Source: Didymodactylos carnosus
Taxonomy: Eukaryota; Rotifera; Eurotatoria; Philodinida; Philodinidae
Reading direction: 5' to 3'
Assembly: GCA_905250885.1 (NCBI GenBank)
Contig: CAJNOQ010000501.1
Location: forward strand, 1-48,816
DNA: 48,816 nt
Position 1 is the first letter of the stretch. The number at the start of each line of letters is the position of its first letter. Of this stretch, positions 22,723 through 34,129 are shown piece by piece. The notes beneath the pieces were generated by a model that saw only the letters and a program-made list of their open reading frames with translations, was not told where the DNA came from and made no database searches. The position numbers and the translations under genes are program-made.

Positions 22723-24578
22723 TTATCTGCAATTGTTTCCTTTCGGATCATCATATCGTCCAGGAGGAGTTACACTCATCATCATATATACTCCGAATAT
22801 TAATATAGCTAAGCATAGTAAACTGGACATAATTCCCATCCAAATGCCAGCAGTAAAAAATGAGGTGCAATAATTCGGTGGGCCGAAGACGTACGTTATA
22901 TTTCCTTCACTTACGTTGAATGGCTGAAACTAAAATAACAAAAATATATAGCTAGAAAAGTATTGAACAAATAATTATCAAATGATGCACAGCGCTCATA
23001 GTCAGACAAAATAAAACGTTAGCTAATAGTAATTTTATTGTACAATCGCATGTTGATCAATTTGTTCCCGTCTTCTTGTTTTTAAACTTACTTGCATGTT
23101 TGAAATCCATAGTTTATTTTGAAAATTATATGTACCACTTTTTCCTGTAATATTGAAATTCACAAATGTTGCGTTATTACAGGCATATGAATGTTCTGCT
23201 GGTGTTTGCATATTGTCATGCATACCATACGCAAAATAACGAAATAAACCATCAGGTATTTTAATAGAATCAAAATACCAATAACGTCCAATCATATAGG
23301 CTGTAAGACTAAAAGGCAGAGCGTTAAATATATTTCAGAATTAGAAAATGAATAATCGATAAAAATCAACGCACCTCATCTGTACAGCAGTATCTCCGGA
23401 GTCTGATATCCATTTGAGAGATAATCTACCATGGAGAAAATGAAATTAAAATTATTTTTTTGAAAATATGCGAAGAATAACTTACACTGCTGAACTATCC
23501 GTTGAGTTGCGGCTTAAAGGCTCATTATTTACAGTGCAACTACTTGCGGTGACATCTAATGTATAACTCAGCGGTTGTTTGTTGACGATGTTTTCCAAAT
23601 AAAGTTTTTCTGCATAGAACATACAACCTTTGTCTGAAATAACAACATTCTCAACGGTTGTTGTTGTATCGCGCTTTTGCCGCCCGAGTGCCACCTAGAA
23701 AAGAACAAAAGGATACAGAGTGGAATGCTGTTAGAACAAGAATATCTCAATATACGTCTTCAGTGTTCTTTCCACCAGTTAAAACAACGATCGTTGACGT
23801 ATGCTTTTCATCATTTGTTGATGAAGATGACTTTATCATCTCTTCCATTTGATCCAAAGCTAAAATGAGAATAATATTTAACGTTCAGACCCTAACACTT
23901 GGATTTTAACTCACCATCGTTTAATACATTAAACGTTTTTGATATAATTTCAAAGTTAATATTATTACACAACGACTGAATTGAATTTAACACATTATAC
24001 GCATCAATTACATCCGGATAAAATCGGTAATTTGAATTTTCTTTCTAAATAGATTAACAATGTATCCCTAATACAAGGATAGGAAGTACTTTGGAGCTCG
24101 GTAGACTCCCCTCCCCCTCGTCCCCATATAGTCACTATAAATCATTAGATATTCAGTGCAAACCTAAGATTACCTTTGCATCCTGAAGAATAATGTGATT
24201 TCGATCTTTGTAGTGATAAAGTTGCTCATTTGTCAGCTGAAAAAAGTACAATTTTCAGTAAACAATAAAAATTTGAAGAATAATGCAATTGTCTTACATC
24301 TTGTACAGAAATAATCTTTAATTGAATACTCGCTATTTTATTCCCTTGACATATATCTTTTGCGATAATATCTGTTGCGTTGATTTTTGACAAAGTAACA
24401 GGAGAGTTTGGTATATTTCTGAAAATTGCGAAGTAACAATAGTTTTTTTTAATATTCATATAAACAAATATAAATGTTCTACGTACAAATTACTCCATAG
24501 AAGAAGAGGCGACGCATGTATGGTCAAATAAATAAATGGTAAGAGGTAAAACTGTAGACAAAATGTTTTGTAGTCCAT
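22723..24578 (-). CDS. ATP6AP1: V-type proton ATPase accessory subunit S1 (Ac45)
   Basis: Nine minus-strand exons join in phase: 24578-24487, 24418-24298, 24236-24174, 24044-23915, 23859-23756, 23694-23486, 23425-23375, 23308-23092 and 22929-22723, giving 397 residues (human about 470). An N-terminal hydrophobic signal is followed by SPLLLWSN, matching the start of the mature luminal domain. The middle contains a furin-type site GRQKRD where the human protein is also cleaved. The C-terminal part has FGPPNYC, then FFTAGIWMGIMSSLL leading into one membrane helix and a short cytosolic end RYDDPKGNN. The GIWMG segment and the [RY]DDpKG end are family signatures. Ac45 assists assembly, trafficking and regulation of the V-ATPase in secretory and lysosomal membranes. 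The acceptor at 24582-24583 is 3 bases before the ATG. Confidence 0.94.
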
Positions 24579-24583
24579 CGTCT

Positions 24584-26514
24584 GAAATGAGAGAAGAGAA
24601 AGTACTATTTTGAAAACTTCTAAATTGGAAAGACTACAGCAATTTTGGGGCCGCAAAGCTGGAAATCTATAAAAGATTGAGTTTTACGCTCTCACAGTTT
24701 TCATATAACCTAGACTTGTTTGCTTCTTTTGACAACAACTTACTACAGCCGGTAGAACGTTTTCCTCCTGGAAAGAAGTGGACGAAGAGACAAAGTTCAC
24801 AGGCACAGAAAAAAACTACCTGTGCAAAAATATTTCATGGCTGGAATTTCAAAAGGACATCAGCGCTGCGAAAGGAAAAGGGTTTCATCTATATTAGTCT
24901 GTCTAATTAATTCCTTTCTTCAAAAAGAAGGTATAAAAGATGCAGATGCAAAGTGCGCATTTTGACAGTACCATTACAGTTTGTTCAAAACAAAGAAAAT
25001 TTTTTTTGTTCGTTCTTGATTGATCACTTTTTTGTGGTCATCTATCGGGGATGGATTTTCTTGGCTCCAGAAAAAAGGTAGGTCAAGATAAGCTTCCATT
25101 AATTTGTCTTTTCTGTGAAACAGCGGTCAAAATAAAAGACACAGTCGGCCACTGCGATTGCTAAAATAACCGCCATTAAAAATTTAATTGAACTTTCATG
25201 ATGTACCTCTATAATAGTTCAGTTCTACTCACTGAGATATTTCCGATCCACGAATCCATAATCTTCTACAGTTTTCGTTCCAAGTCCTTAAGCCACTCTC
25301 AGATAATCTAAACTTTAGATCCTAAAATGACAAAGTCACCATCAGTAAAACGTAAAAGTGACCACTATTTGCCTACATATTCTTTGAAAAAAGGCAAAAA
25401 ACCACCACAACTTAGAGAGAAGAGTTCTATTCTAATTTTCCTTAATTTGCTTGATTAAATTCAATTTCAAAGGTATAAATTTTTAAAAATACTAAAATAG
25501 ATGTCGCCGGTAATTGCTTACACTTACGTCTTTTTCAGTTTATACCGATTCTATTCTACAAAAATTAATTGTGAATTAAAACATTGCATTGGTGTAAGTA
25601 ACTCCATATAAATAAACTAAACCGTCACAATTTTTACAAGAAAAATTCACTTTTGGAACTGTCACAAAACAGATTTATGTCTGCAATAGATTGCGCTTAG
25701 TTTATTTGGATCACTATATGGTTTTATGAAATATTTCGTGTTTATCAAAACAGAAGTGACCCAGTAATTTTGAACTTACTTACTTAAAAAATCAATGAAA
25801 GCCACTAACAGGAAATAAATTTATAATTGCGCTTTGAGAATCAGACTCTTGTAACGAAAACCAACAGTAACATCTTTCAACACATGTAAATTTGTTTTCG
25901 AATCGTCAGTATATCGTAGCTATTCAGCGTTTCATACCAAATGGCCGCTTTCGATTAAAATCGCACCGAAAACATTCCAGATAACATAGATATTATCAGT
26001 TATTCTATGCGAACTACACAACTTTAGTGCACGCACATTTGTACTAAATCAATCTTTTACATTTTCATATATTCCGAATTTTGATAATATAACACATCTT
26101 TCTACAAAAATGTGGTTTCAAAAGTATAGTCGTTATGTAAACTATAACTTTACAATCGCCAATAACAGTTGCAATTCCGAACGTCCGTTTTCGGTCAAAG
26201 TAGATAAGAATTCGTGATGTTTAATAAAATGATATTTGTTTAGAAGTTTTTCTGGCATCCTATTAAGTCAACGGCTCTAATATGTTACTCTTTTAAAAGT
26301 AGTAAAAATATTCGCGTATATTTCCATATGAAAATACACTGGATGAAGACTTGTTTTTCTGTTTTCTCGTTTCTGTTATTTATTTAATGTTTCATTTCTA
26401 TTTAGAAAACAATAAGATTAACAAAAACAATGTGTTTTTTTTTCACTTATTCAAAAAACAGCACAACACATTTTTTTCTTCTTTTCAAGATCGACATCCG
26501 TATTCAATTAATTT
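24584..26514. other. Intergenic region upstream of ATP6AP1
   Basis: About 1.9 kb, AT-rich. Open frames near 24677-24910 and 26430-26690 show no family resemblance and the latter overlaps the end of RPL26 on the other strand. It should contain the ATP6AP1 promoter and the RPL26 3' UTR. No repeats or RNA genes were recognised. Confidence 0.5.
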
Positions 26515-27350
26515 TTAAGATACTTCCATCGGTGCTTCTTGTGATGATTGTGCGATACTCTCGGCTGTATGTTTTCCTTTTGGCGTTTGTTTTAATTTTG
26601 AACGACGATCCAATATACGTTTTCGATCACGATCTAATTTTAGTTTTGTTAATTGAACCTAAGTCGAAAAACACAAATATAGCATTATAAAGTTCTTAAA
26701 ACTAGAATGCATAGCCAATGTTTTTAATAGGAATTTTAAGCAAAGTGGGCTTCCACAGTTTACCACTGCATTTCCCATGTTTTCCCTGCTAAAAACAAAG
26801 TGGAAACCCATTTTGTTCAAGCGAGATCCACTAATCATTAAAAACACTGCCCATAGCTTCTTCCCATATACAAAGAAAATGCTTTTATTTACTTCCAAAT
26901 ACAGCATCGGCCGTAATAGTGATTACTTGAAATTTTGAAAGAAGTCTCTTACCTTTGACGGATGAATACCAATATGAACAGTATTTCCATTAGCTTTTTC
27001 GCGTGTTATACGTTCAATATGTACGACAAATTTTTTTCGATAAACTTGTGTTACTTTACCAGATGGCTGTCCTTTAAAATGTCCTCTTGTAATCTAAAAG
27101 AAAAACAGATGCACGTAACGTAAGAAAACGAAAGACAGGCAATATTAAGATCAAAATGAGAAAAAGTAACCGATGAACTTACTGCAACTTCATCATCTTT
27201 TCGTATTGGTAAACTTCTAACACCATAACGTCGACGTAATTCTTTGTTGAGTGGTGCGCTCATTAAACGTCGTCGAATATGTGATGGAGCTTGAAAATAA
27301 CGTTTTCTTGCTTTTCGGCGAGATGATGATACAAAACGATTTTTTTTCAT
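26515..27350 (-). CDS. RPL26: 60S ribosomal protein L26 (uL24)
   Basis: Three minus-strand exons, 27350-27183, 27093-26953 and 26658-26515, all end in phase 0 and give 150 residues (human 145). The N-terminal [20 protein letters not shown], the KOW-region segment IRKDDEVA then [19 protein letters not shown], and [13 protein letters not shown] are near-identical in style to animal L26. The C-terminal tail after [13 protein letters not shown] is divergent and slightly extended. L26 binds 25S/28S and 5.8S rRNA near the exit tunnel of the large subunit. The ATG chosen is the first in frame after a splice acceptor at 27374-27375 (23 bases upstream). It follows MKKNRF, which fits the family start. 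Confidence 0.97.
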
Positions 27351-28132
27351 GTTCAACCGGTCTTTGAAACGATCTAGAACGAAAAATGAATAAAATACTA
27401 AATTATCATGTCTCAGTCAATCAGTTTCAGACAAGAACGAATAGCTAAAGAAAATTAAAAAGTTTGAATTGGCAGCATGTACATTTGCTTGATGAAAAGT
27501 TAAAGAGAAGGACAAAGTAAATTTCATTTCTTATTTCGTACAGAAGAGACAATGAAAGACGCAAAAACCTTCATCTGGTAGAAAATATTTAATGATGTAT
27601 GATATATAATCAAATCTCTTCGAAATCTGATTTCTTATCAGTATGTTTTAGCTACTATTATGAGCTTTCAAGAAAGAGAGAAGTACCGTTGGCCTAAATA
27701 TCTGAGAAAACCGAATGATTCATCACACAATCAAAACTTCTGAATCGAAACTTTTTGCAGAAGAATCTTCGATGATATAGAATTGTTATATGCAATAGCC
27801 TATAATGTGTTTTTAGATGATTTTATTTTAATTCTTCAGGGGAAAATTATCTGCAAAACTGGTTAAGTTATTTATGTAGTAGCACAAGCCAAACCGAAAA
27901 GGCGGTTACCTAGTTACATGCCAGCTGTTATGAAAACGATGGTGGGTGGGGACAAAATGAAAAGGAAGTAAAGAATTATTTTGTAAAATATTGTCACAGT
28001 ATAAAAAACAAGAAACGAAAAAAAATGAAATATAATATTTGAATTTATTTTCATGAACATTTTCAGTTGATTCTGATTCTTATTGAGATTCCCAGTAAAT
28101 ATTTTTGATACAGTAAGTACAATGGGGTCAAA

Positions 28133-28238
28133 CCAAGGCATCGATAAATTTATATCCATAATCGCTACAATCGCCGCAAAATTTCGAAATTTTACGTTGA
28201 TAGTGGACGTTTATGGATAAAATTTATGAATGCCTTGG
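28133..28238. repeat. Foldback hairpin element
   Basis: The left arm CCAAGGCATCGATAAATTTA and the right arm (complement of ...AAATTTATGAATGCCTTGG) pair over about 20 bases with two mismatches. The loop is roughly 60 bases with a TTTCGAAA palindrome. It looks like a very small non-autonomous element or its relic. Confidence 0.6.
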
Positions 28239-28329
28239 CTGGACGAAGGCTATCGTGGTTTTTCTGAATTTTATTTTTGAAATCGCTGATCGTTTACAAG
28301 TCTTGCCACATCATCTCTCTCTCTTCTAG

Positions 28330-28394
28330 TGGCGTATCCAAGGGGGTACATGGGGCTGCTGAGCACCCCCATCGACTTTTTTCTGGTTACGCCA
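28330..28394. repeat. 65-base foldback with TGGCGTA ends
   Basis: TGGCGTATCC at the left is mirrored by GGTTACGCCA at the right (one mismatch). The inside is C/G-rich (GGGGGTACATGGGGC, GCACCCCC) and can form a second inner stem. It stands out from AT-rich surroundings and may be a MITE remnant. Confidence 0.45.
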
Positions 28395-28929
28395 ATACTC
28401 TCTTCTCTAAGATTTTCTTATTCTACATATTCTCTAGTTTTTGTAACAACCGTTGGAGTGAACCCTATCCTTATTCACCTTCCACTTTTCACTAAAATGT
28501 AATTTGATTATGGCTACAGCAATTGTTCAGTTTATTGGTGCTTTTGTAAGATTTTTTTTTGATAAAAAAATAAACTGATGTTGATTTTATCTGGTACACA
28601 CTCCACTCAAAACATTTTCTTTTTATCACCTTTTCATTGTTTTAAATGCATTCGAAACGTTGTTGAATAGATGCTTTTAGAATCAAACATACGTATAAGA
28701 AAAAATGGAAACAAAAAGTTCAACCAGTAAAAAATACGTTACGATAAAACTTGTTGAGATTCTCCATTTTTTACCTATTTTTAACCTTCAGTTTTTAATT
28801 ACCTTTTTGATATTATAGTGAAACTTTCACTTTATATCTCATACATACAACGTTAACTGGATAAGGAAGGAAAATCTATTGTTTTTTCTCTATGGTTTCA
28901 AAGCACAACATCATGTCTAATAAAATACT

Positions 28930-29730
28930 GGATACCCTATAACGAAACTTATTTGAATCTAATTAAGATCTTAGACAAGTTTTGCTAAGAATATGAGTTG
29001 CGAAAATTTTAAGATTTGATAAGATTCTGCCAAGACCTTCATAAGATTTTACCAAGATATAGATTATTTTGTCTAAGATATTTTTAAGATAGAATAAGAG
29101 TCTTTTAAGATTTGAGTAAAAAGTAACATGTTTTTTAATAAGATTGGTTCATGATTTACTAGGAATTTTATAATTTATCTTATCCAAGTGGCGATAAATT
29201 TCTTTTACATAAATGAGTTCTAGTTTGAGTAGGCTGTGCTATGTTGACAAAACTGGCGTTAAACAACGAAGCGAACAGATTCGTTTATCGATGACGAGAC
29301 CAGGTGACGTCAGTTTCTTGTTAATAGGAAATGAGAAGAAGCAGGAACTGAGTAGAGCCAAGAGAAATGGGATGAAAACGATGATGGTAAAATGAACTCG
29401 TTCTCAAATTTTTAGATATCTATTCCTACACCTTGAGCTTCATTGTACATGTTGTGAAAAGTTGTTCAACCCTCTCGAGACAGGAAGTACGAAGAAAAAA
29501 TCTTGAAGAAAAGTGACATCGTAAAATTCGATTATATTTTCAGTGTTATTTGTATATTTTATTTGCATGAGAGCAAAACAGAAGGATGAATAAGAGTAGA
29601 CGCACGAAATCTTATTCAAACCTTAATTAAGATCTCAAAAAGTAAGCTCTAATACGATCTTAGTAAGATAGTTTAAGAATTATCTAAAAATCTTGCTAGA
29701 ATGGGTTTTATGGAAAAGATGCCCTATCCG
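28930..29730. repeat. Region of AAGATCTT-type degenerate repeats
   Basis: Between 28960 and 29140 the words AAGATTTT, TAAGAT and CAAGAT recur every 10-25 bases in imperfect form. A similar block lies at 29600-29710. Segments near 28946-28972 and 29608-29634 (CTTATT..AA.CT.AATTAAGATCT) are direct copies about 660 bases apart. GGATACCCTAT at the left and ATGCCCTATCC at the right are weakly inverted. It may be one element with internal decay; the borders are uncertain. Confidence 0.4.
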
Positions 29731-31179
29731 TCTAGTACATTCACATGAGAAGGAAAAATGAAACATCACACAATCATATTATGACACTTCACGATCAAAT
29801 TTCTTTTTTGTTCGAAACGTACGTATAACGGTAACTGGTTTTTTACATTTTCTTTCTTATATGACAGCCATAGCTATTAGACATACAATCATATGTGATC
29901 ACAGGCTCATCCTTGAAGAGTTATGTTCAAGAAAGGAAAAATTTTGAAGTTATTTTGAGTATAAAAATCTGAGCAATTGTATGTAAGCAAGAGTGTGAAA
30001 CACAACGGTGATTCAGCAATTATTAAGGTCTTGGTACAAGAACTCAAGAAACTTCAAGACGTTCAAGATCTTGGATTCTTGAGATTTCTTGGATTTTCTT
30101 ACTAAGATCTTGAGTCAATCTCGATTACAAGAAAGTTTCACTATGGTATGCTATTATGTTATTATTTTTTCGAGAATACAGATATTTTCGAGAGAAAGAA
30201 AATACATTATTTATAATTTTGATGCAGATAGATATAATCGTTCTTTTCCAACGAACTACATAGCTAATAACAAGGTCTTTATGAATTATTTGATGGCAAA
30301 AAAATTAATTTTGATTTTTTCCTTTCAACTAATTCTAAAGGGAGTTTCGTCTGTCAAGCTATTTCTCTAATTTCAAAACAGAAGACTTTTCCACACGGTA
30401 AAATATTATTACTATTCTATTTTCTTTAATTTGTAGGAGACAGTACACATGTAAAAGGTTATGATTGTGTGACGCTAAAAATAGATAATGAAAATGTCAA
30501 TTTTCATTTTAATAAAACGTTTGGTCTACTAAGAGAAAGCAAGCTTCCGGGTACTTTTTCTACTTGATTTAAACCTATTTATTTAAACAACTAATTGAGT
30601 CGTTAGACCCGTTATAAGTATGCAAACACATACTCACTCACTTATAAAAAGAGATAGAATAAAAATAATAGCCAAAAAAAGACGGAAAAAAAGAGGACAA
30701 GAGAAAATTGTAATTTGTTTAAAAATCAGTAAAACTAGAATAGACAATAAAAGTGTATAGTGATCGAAAAGAAGGAGGGAAGAGCGTATAATTTTGATTG
30801 TCTTCCTAATGTCTACCAGAAAAATAGGGATATATTGAAGCTAGAATTTGTTCACATATGCTCAGCAAAAACGTCCACTTTCGTGCATAAAATGCAGAAC
30901 AGTCGAGTACAATAATTTCAGGTCATTTTTTTCACGAAATACATTTCTAAACAGTATATAATCTAGAGTAATAATGTCATTCTCAGATTTTCAGAAACTT
31001 TCTCAGCATATTTTTTCTTCAAACTCCAATAACTCCCATGTTCTAGAAAAATATGAGCAGATGTTTCTCGTACAGCATCACAAAAACAGGATGACTAGGT
31101 AACAAACTTGCAGTTTTGTAAATCATCATTTAACTTAGTCAAACCAACTCGCAAATGGAAGAAGTCTATCTTTGACATG

Positions 31180-31830
31180 CGGTTAGAAGTAGTCGGAAAC
31201 TTGGCTTTTAGAGAATATTAATTTTCCATTTTAAACTTAAATACTGAATACTTCTTCTCAAGTTTTATATTATTCGATAAGTTGTTCCGTAGTTTTATCG
31301 TTGAAGGAATGAATGTTTTTATTCAAATACTCGCACCCTTGTTTAGCCACAGGAATTAGATTTTGCGTTTGACTACGCAAGATATGAGAGTGAGTAATTC
31401 TTTAATCTTGTAGACAAATTCGACCGTTCATGATTCTGTGAAACAGACATAATCGATGTATGTCGAAAAGACTGTATTTCATTCCGTTTTATATTTACGA
31501 ATGGAATCTAGTCAAGCTCTGAATAAAGCATTGTGTAAGAAGTTTCTCTGATCACTTCAGATACTGTAAGAGCTGTGTTATATATTGGAGACTTTAAACG
31601 ATAAAAAATTTTTTCGCCGTGCCACTATATACGACCCAGGCATAATTAATCTTTCCTAGGATAAGTCCATTATACACCAAATTCAGAGCTATTTTAAAGA
31701 AGAAACGACTTAAGTATTTTATCGATCCTAAGGTCTTTGTATAAGAACCCGCGAGAAAGTCTATATGAAGTATCCAATCAAGGATCGATGTTATGATTAA
31801 ATCTAGTAGGGTATATTGTTCAACATATGG
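31180..31830 (-). mobile_element. Decayed LINE relic, minus strand
   Basis: Read on the minus strand, 31775-31620 gives LDWILHIDFLAG, then KTLGSIKYLSRFFFKIAL and LVYNGLILGKINYAWVVYSG. These match the thumb and connection segments of a LINE reverse transcriptase. Further on, FDIHRL then LFHRIMNGRI near 31460-31420 and NLIPVAKQGCEYLNKNIHSF near 31370-31310 correspond to the C-terminal part. Stops and frame changes separate the blocks. The same segments appear in the cadherin-intron LINE (LNWTKHIDEV...KTIGSIKLLSR; FHKIMRNL), so both derive from one family. It lies just upstream of NIM1K in opposite orientation. Confidence 0.7.
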
Positions 31831-32008
31831 ACAACTTTCTACTTGTAAACTGAAATAGAATTTTGACTAAATTACGGACTACTCGATCTATTTTAGATGT
31901 TTCTCTCAACATTTAGATGTTTAACAAGTACGGTTGAGCTTTATTAATCAATAGATGATTGATACTGAATAGGTGCCTGTATGGCAGCAGAATATATCAA
32001 ATTCAACT

Positions 32009-33770
32009 ATGACAAATAACGAACATGACACTGACCAACAAGATCAAGCATCTTTTCATGAAAATGGTATCGATGAAATCGTTACTACAAATCGCCGTTC
32101 ATCAATAAAAAATTCCTATAATAATTCTTCTATATCATCTCCACCACCATCAGAGCCTGTAGCTATTTTATTTGCTAAAGATGAAAAAAAACGTTTATCT
32201 CCCTATGAAAAATTATTATATGATTTACAACATGACACCAGATGGAAAGAAGAAGAAAAAGCTGGTAAAAGAATAGGTTTCTTTCGAATTAAGGATGATA
32301 TTGGAACAGGTAATTTTTCTCATGTTAAACTTGGGATACATTTGCTAGCAAAAGAAAAAGTTGCTATAAAAATATTAGATAAAATAAAATTAGATGAACG
32401 TACACAACGTTTATTATTGAGAGAAATAACATCAATGGAAGTATTACATCATCCAAACATTATTCGACTCTATGAGGTTATTGAAACACCGAGTAATATT
32501 TATATAGTGATGGAGTATGCATCTGGTGGTGAATTTTTTACAAAAATAACAACAAATGGAAAATTTACAGAAGATGACGCTAAATGTTATTTCTCACAAA
32601 TAGTTGCTGCTGTTGAACATTTAGTATGTAAATTCGAAAACAACATTCCTTCTAATATGGATCACATACTTTTCGCTTATATTATTTTAGCATAGCCATG
32701 GTATTATTCATCGTGATATTAAAGCAGAAAATGTATTTTTTGCTCGAGAACGTTTAGTTAAATTGGGTGATTTTGGTTTTAGTACATTTTCCGAAAAAAA
32801 TCAAACATTGACAACATTTTGTGGTGAGTGAGTCGACAGTAATAAGAGTGAAATCTTAATAATTTCATTCTTTTTTTAGGAAGTCCACCATATGCTGCTC
32901 CCGAGTTATTTCGTGATGAAAATTATATTGGGATCTATGTCGATATTTGGGCCATGGGTATTCTGTTATATTTTATGGTAACTGCTTTGATGCCATTTCG
33001 AGCAGAAAATGTTGGCAAATTGAAAAGATCCATATTAGAGGGGAACTATATGGTACCCAGTCATGTTAGTGAACCTTGTAAAACTTTGATACGTATGTAG
33101 AATAACTTAAACCGATATGATTGTATAGCTTATCTATATTTCAGGTGGTTTATTGCAACCAGAACCTACTGACCGTTGTTCAATTGAACAAATTCGCACG
33201 TGTTCTTGGTTGATAAATGAAATATTTCCAGAAGCATATGAACCGTTACCAATTAATTTGGCAAATGTTTGGGCAACAAACACTATTCCAAAAGACATGA
33301 GTTTAATGGCACAAACCGCAATTATACCATCCGATTTACCACCACAATCATCATTCGAATATGAAGCACATTCTATATTAGAAGAAATGGGTATATCATC
33401 GAATGTATTTCGAGCAACAGAAAATAATGTATTGACAAATCGAGATAGTGTCAATGGTACATATCGTATTATTCTACATCGTTTACAAAGGCAATCAAAT
33501 CAATTCGAACGCGAAGACAATAATGATCGATTACTAAATGAAGATTTATCATCATCGTACACTAATTATACCCGAAGAAATTCTATTCAGAGTCATCGTA
33601 ATACAGCAAGACAAGATAGTGTGACAGCACGACGAGCGAGTGTGACAGAACGACGAGCGAGTGTGACAGAACGACGAGCGAGTATCATTGATGATGGTAC
33701 ACGAAGACAATCAATTAATTCAAAACAACATTCGCTAGTTAAACAAACAAAAGTTTGTACAATATTATAG
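32009..33770 (+). CDS. NIM1K: NIM1-type serine/threonine protein kinase (AMPK-related)
   Basis: Four exons, 32009-32623, 32691-32823, 32880-33092 and 33145-33770, join in phase and give 528 residues (human 436). The kinase domain starts near residue 93 with [11 protein letters not shown], followed by VAIKIL (catalytic lysine), [25 protein letters not shown] and [14 protein letters not shown]1-specific stretches include GKRIGFFRI before the domain, [19 protein letters not shown], and [14 protein letters not shown] after it. The protein ends TKVCTIL, close to the vertebrate end and shaped like a CaaX box. NIM1 is an LKB1-branch kinase with poorly known substrates. The start is the first in-frame ATG after an acceptor at 31989-31990. 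The tail carries three 21-base tandem repeats that encode RRAS motifs. Confidence 0.93.
33621..33683 (+). repeat. Three 21-base tandem repeats within the NIM1K tail
   Basis: The unit GTGACAGAACGACGAGCGAG plus T occurs three times in a row; the first copy differs by one base. Each unit encodes VT(A/E)RRAS, so the reading frame is kept. The repeats are more GC-rich than the surrounding coding sequence and nearly identical, which indicates a recent expansion. Confidence 0.9.
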
Positions 33771-34129
33771 AGAAATATTGATTATCGCTCAATTTTTAGT
33801 ATTCACAGTCCATATTTTATCCACTAAGTATGTCTTTCATCGTTTATATTTATTTGTAAATGGTATTTTTGTCTATAAATGTTTTTTTTGCGAATACACG
33901 CTAGTTTATGGCACGCTTTTGACATAGCTACATTTGTTGTCATATTTTTTCGAGTTTTGTAAAAAATTAGTCCAAAAATACTCTCACCGATTCCAAATAA
34001 AAACTCAATCTCGAATATTTTACTTTATAGTGCGAGCACTAGAATATGAACGCATAAGTTTGCCTTATCACCTATTAGTTACAGAAAAGCTATTACAATT
34101 TTTTTACTGGCTTCATTAGTTCAAGATGA

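Larger units (their letters stand above)
27376..31988. other. Gene-poor region between divergent RPL26 and NIM1K
   Basis: About 4.6 kb with no supported gene. It holds a small foldback at 28133-28238, a 65-base foldback at 28330-28394, arrays of AAGATCTT/TAAGATTT words at 28960-29140, 29600-29710 and 30020-30120, and a decayed minus-strand LINE at 31180-31830. The two ends should carry the promoters of the flanking divergent genes. Confidence 0.6.

Noticed and set aside
26659-26907. Minus-strand open frame of 82 codons
   Set aside because: It lies in the second intron of RPL26 (26659-26952), whose flanking exons join in phase and match the protein family.
29213-29395. Plus-strand open frame of 60 codons between AAGATCTT repeat blocks
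   Set aside because: No family resemblance and it is surrounded by repeats; probably fortuitous.
33134-33454. Minus-strand open frame of 106 codons
   Set aside because: It is the shadow of NIM1K exon 4, which is clearly coding on the plus strand.
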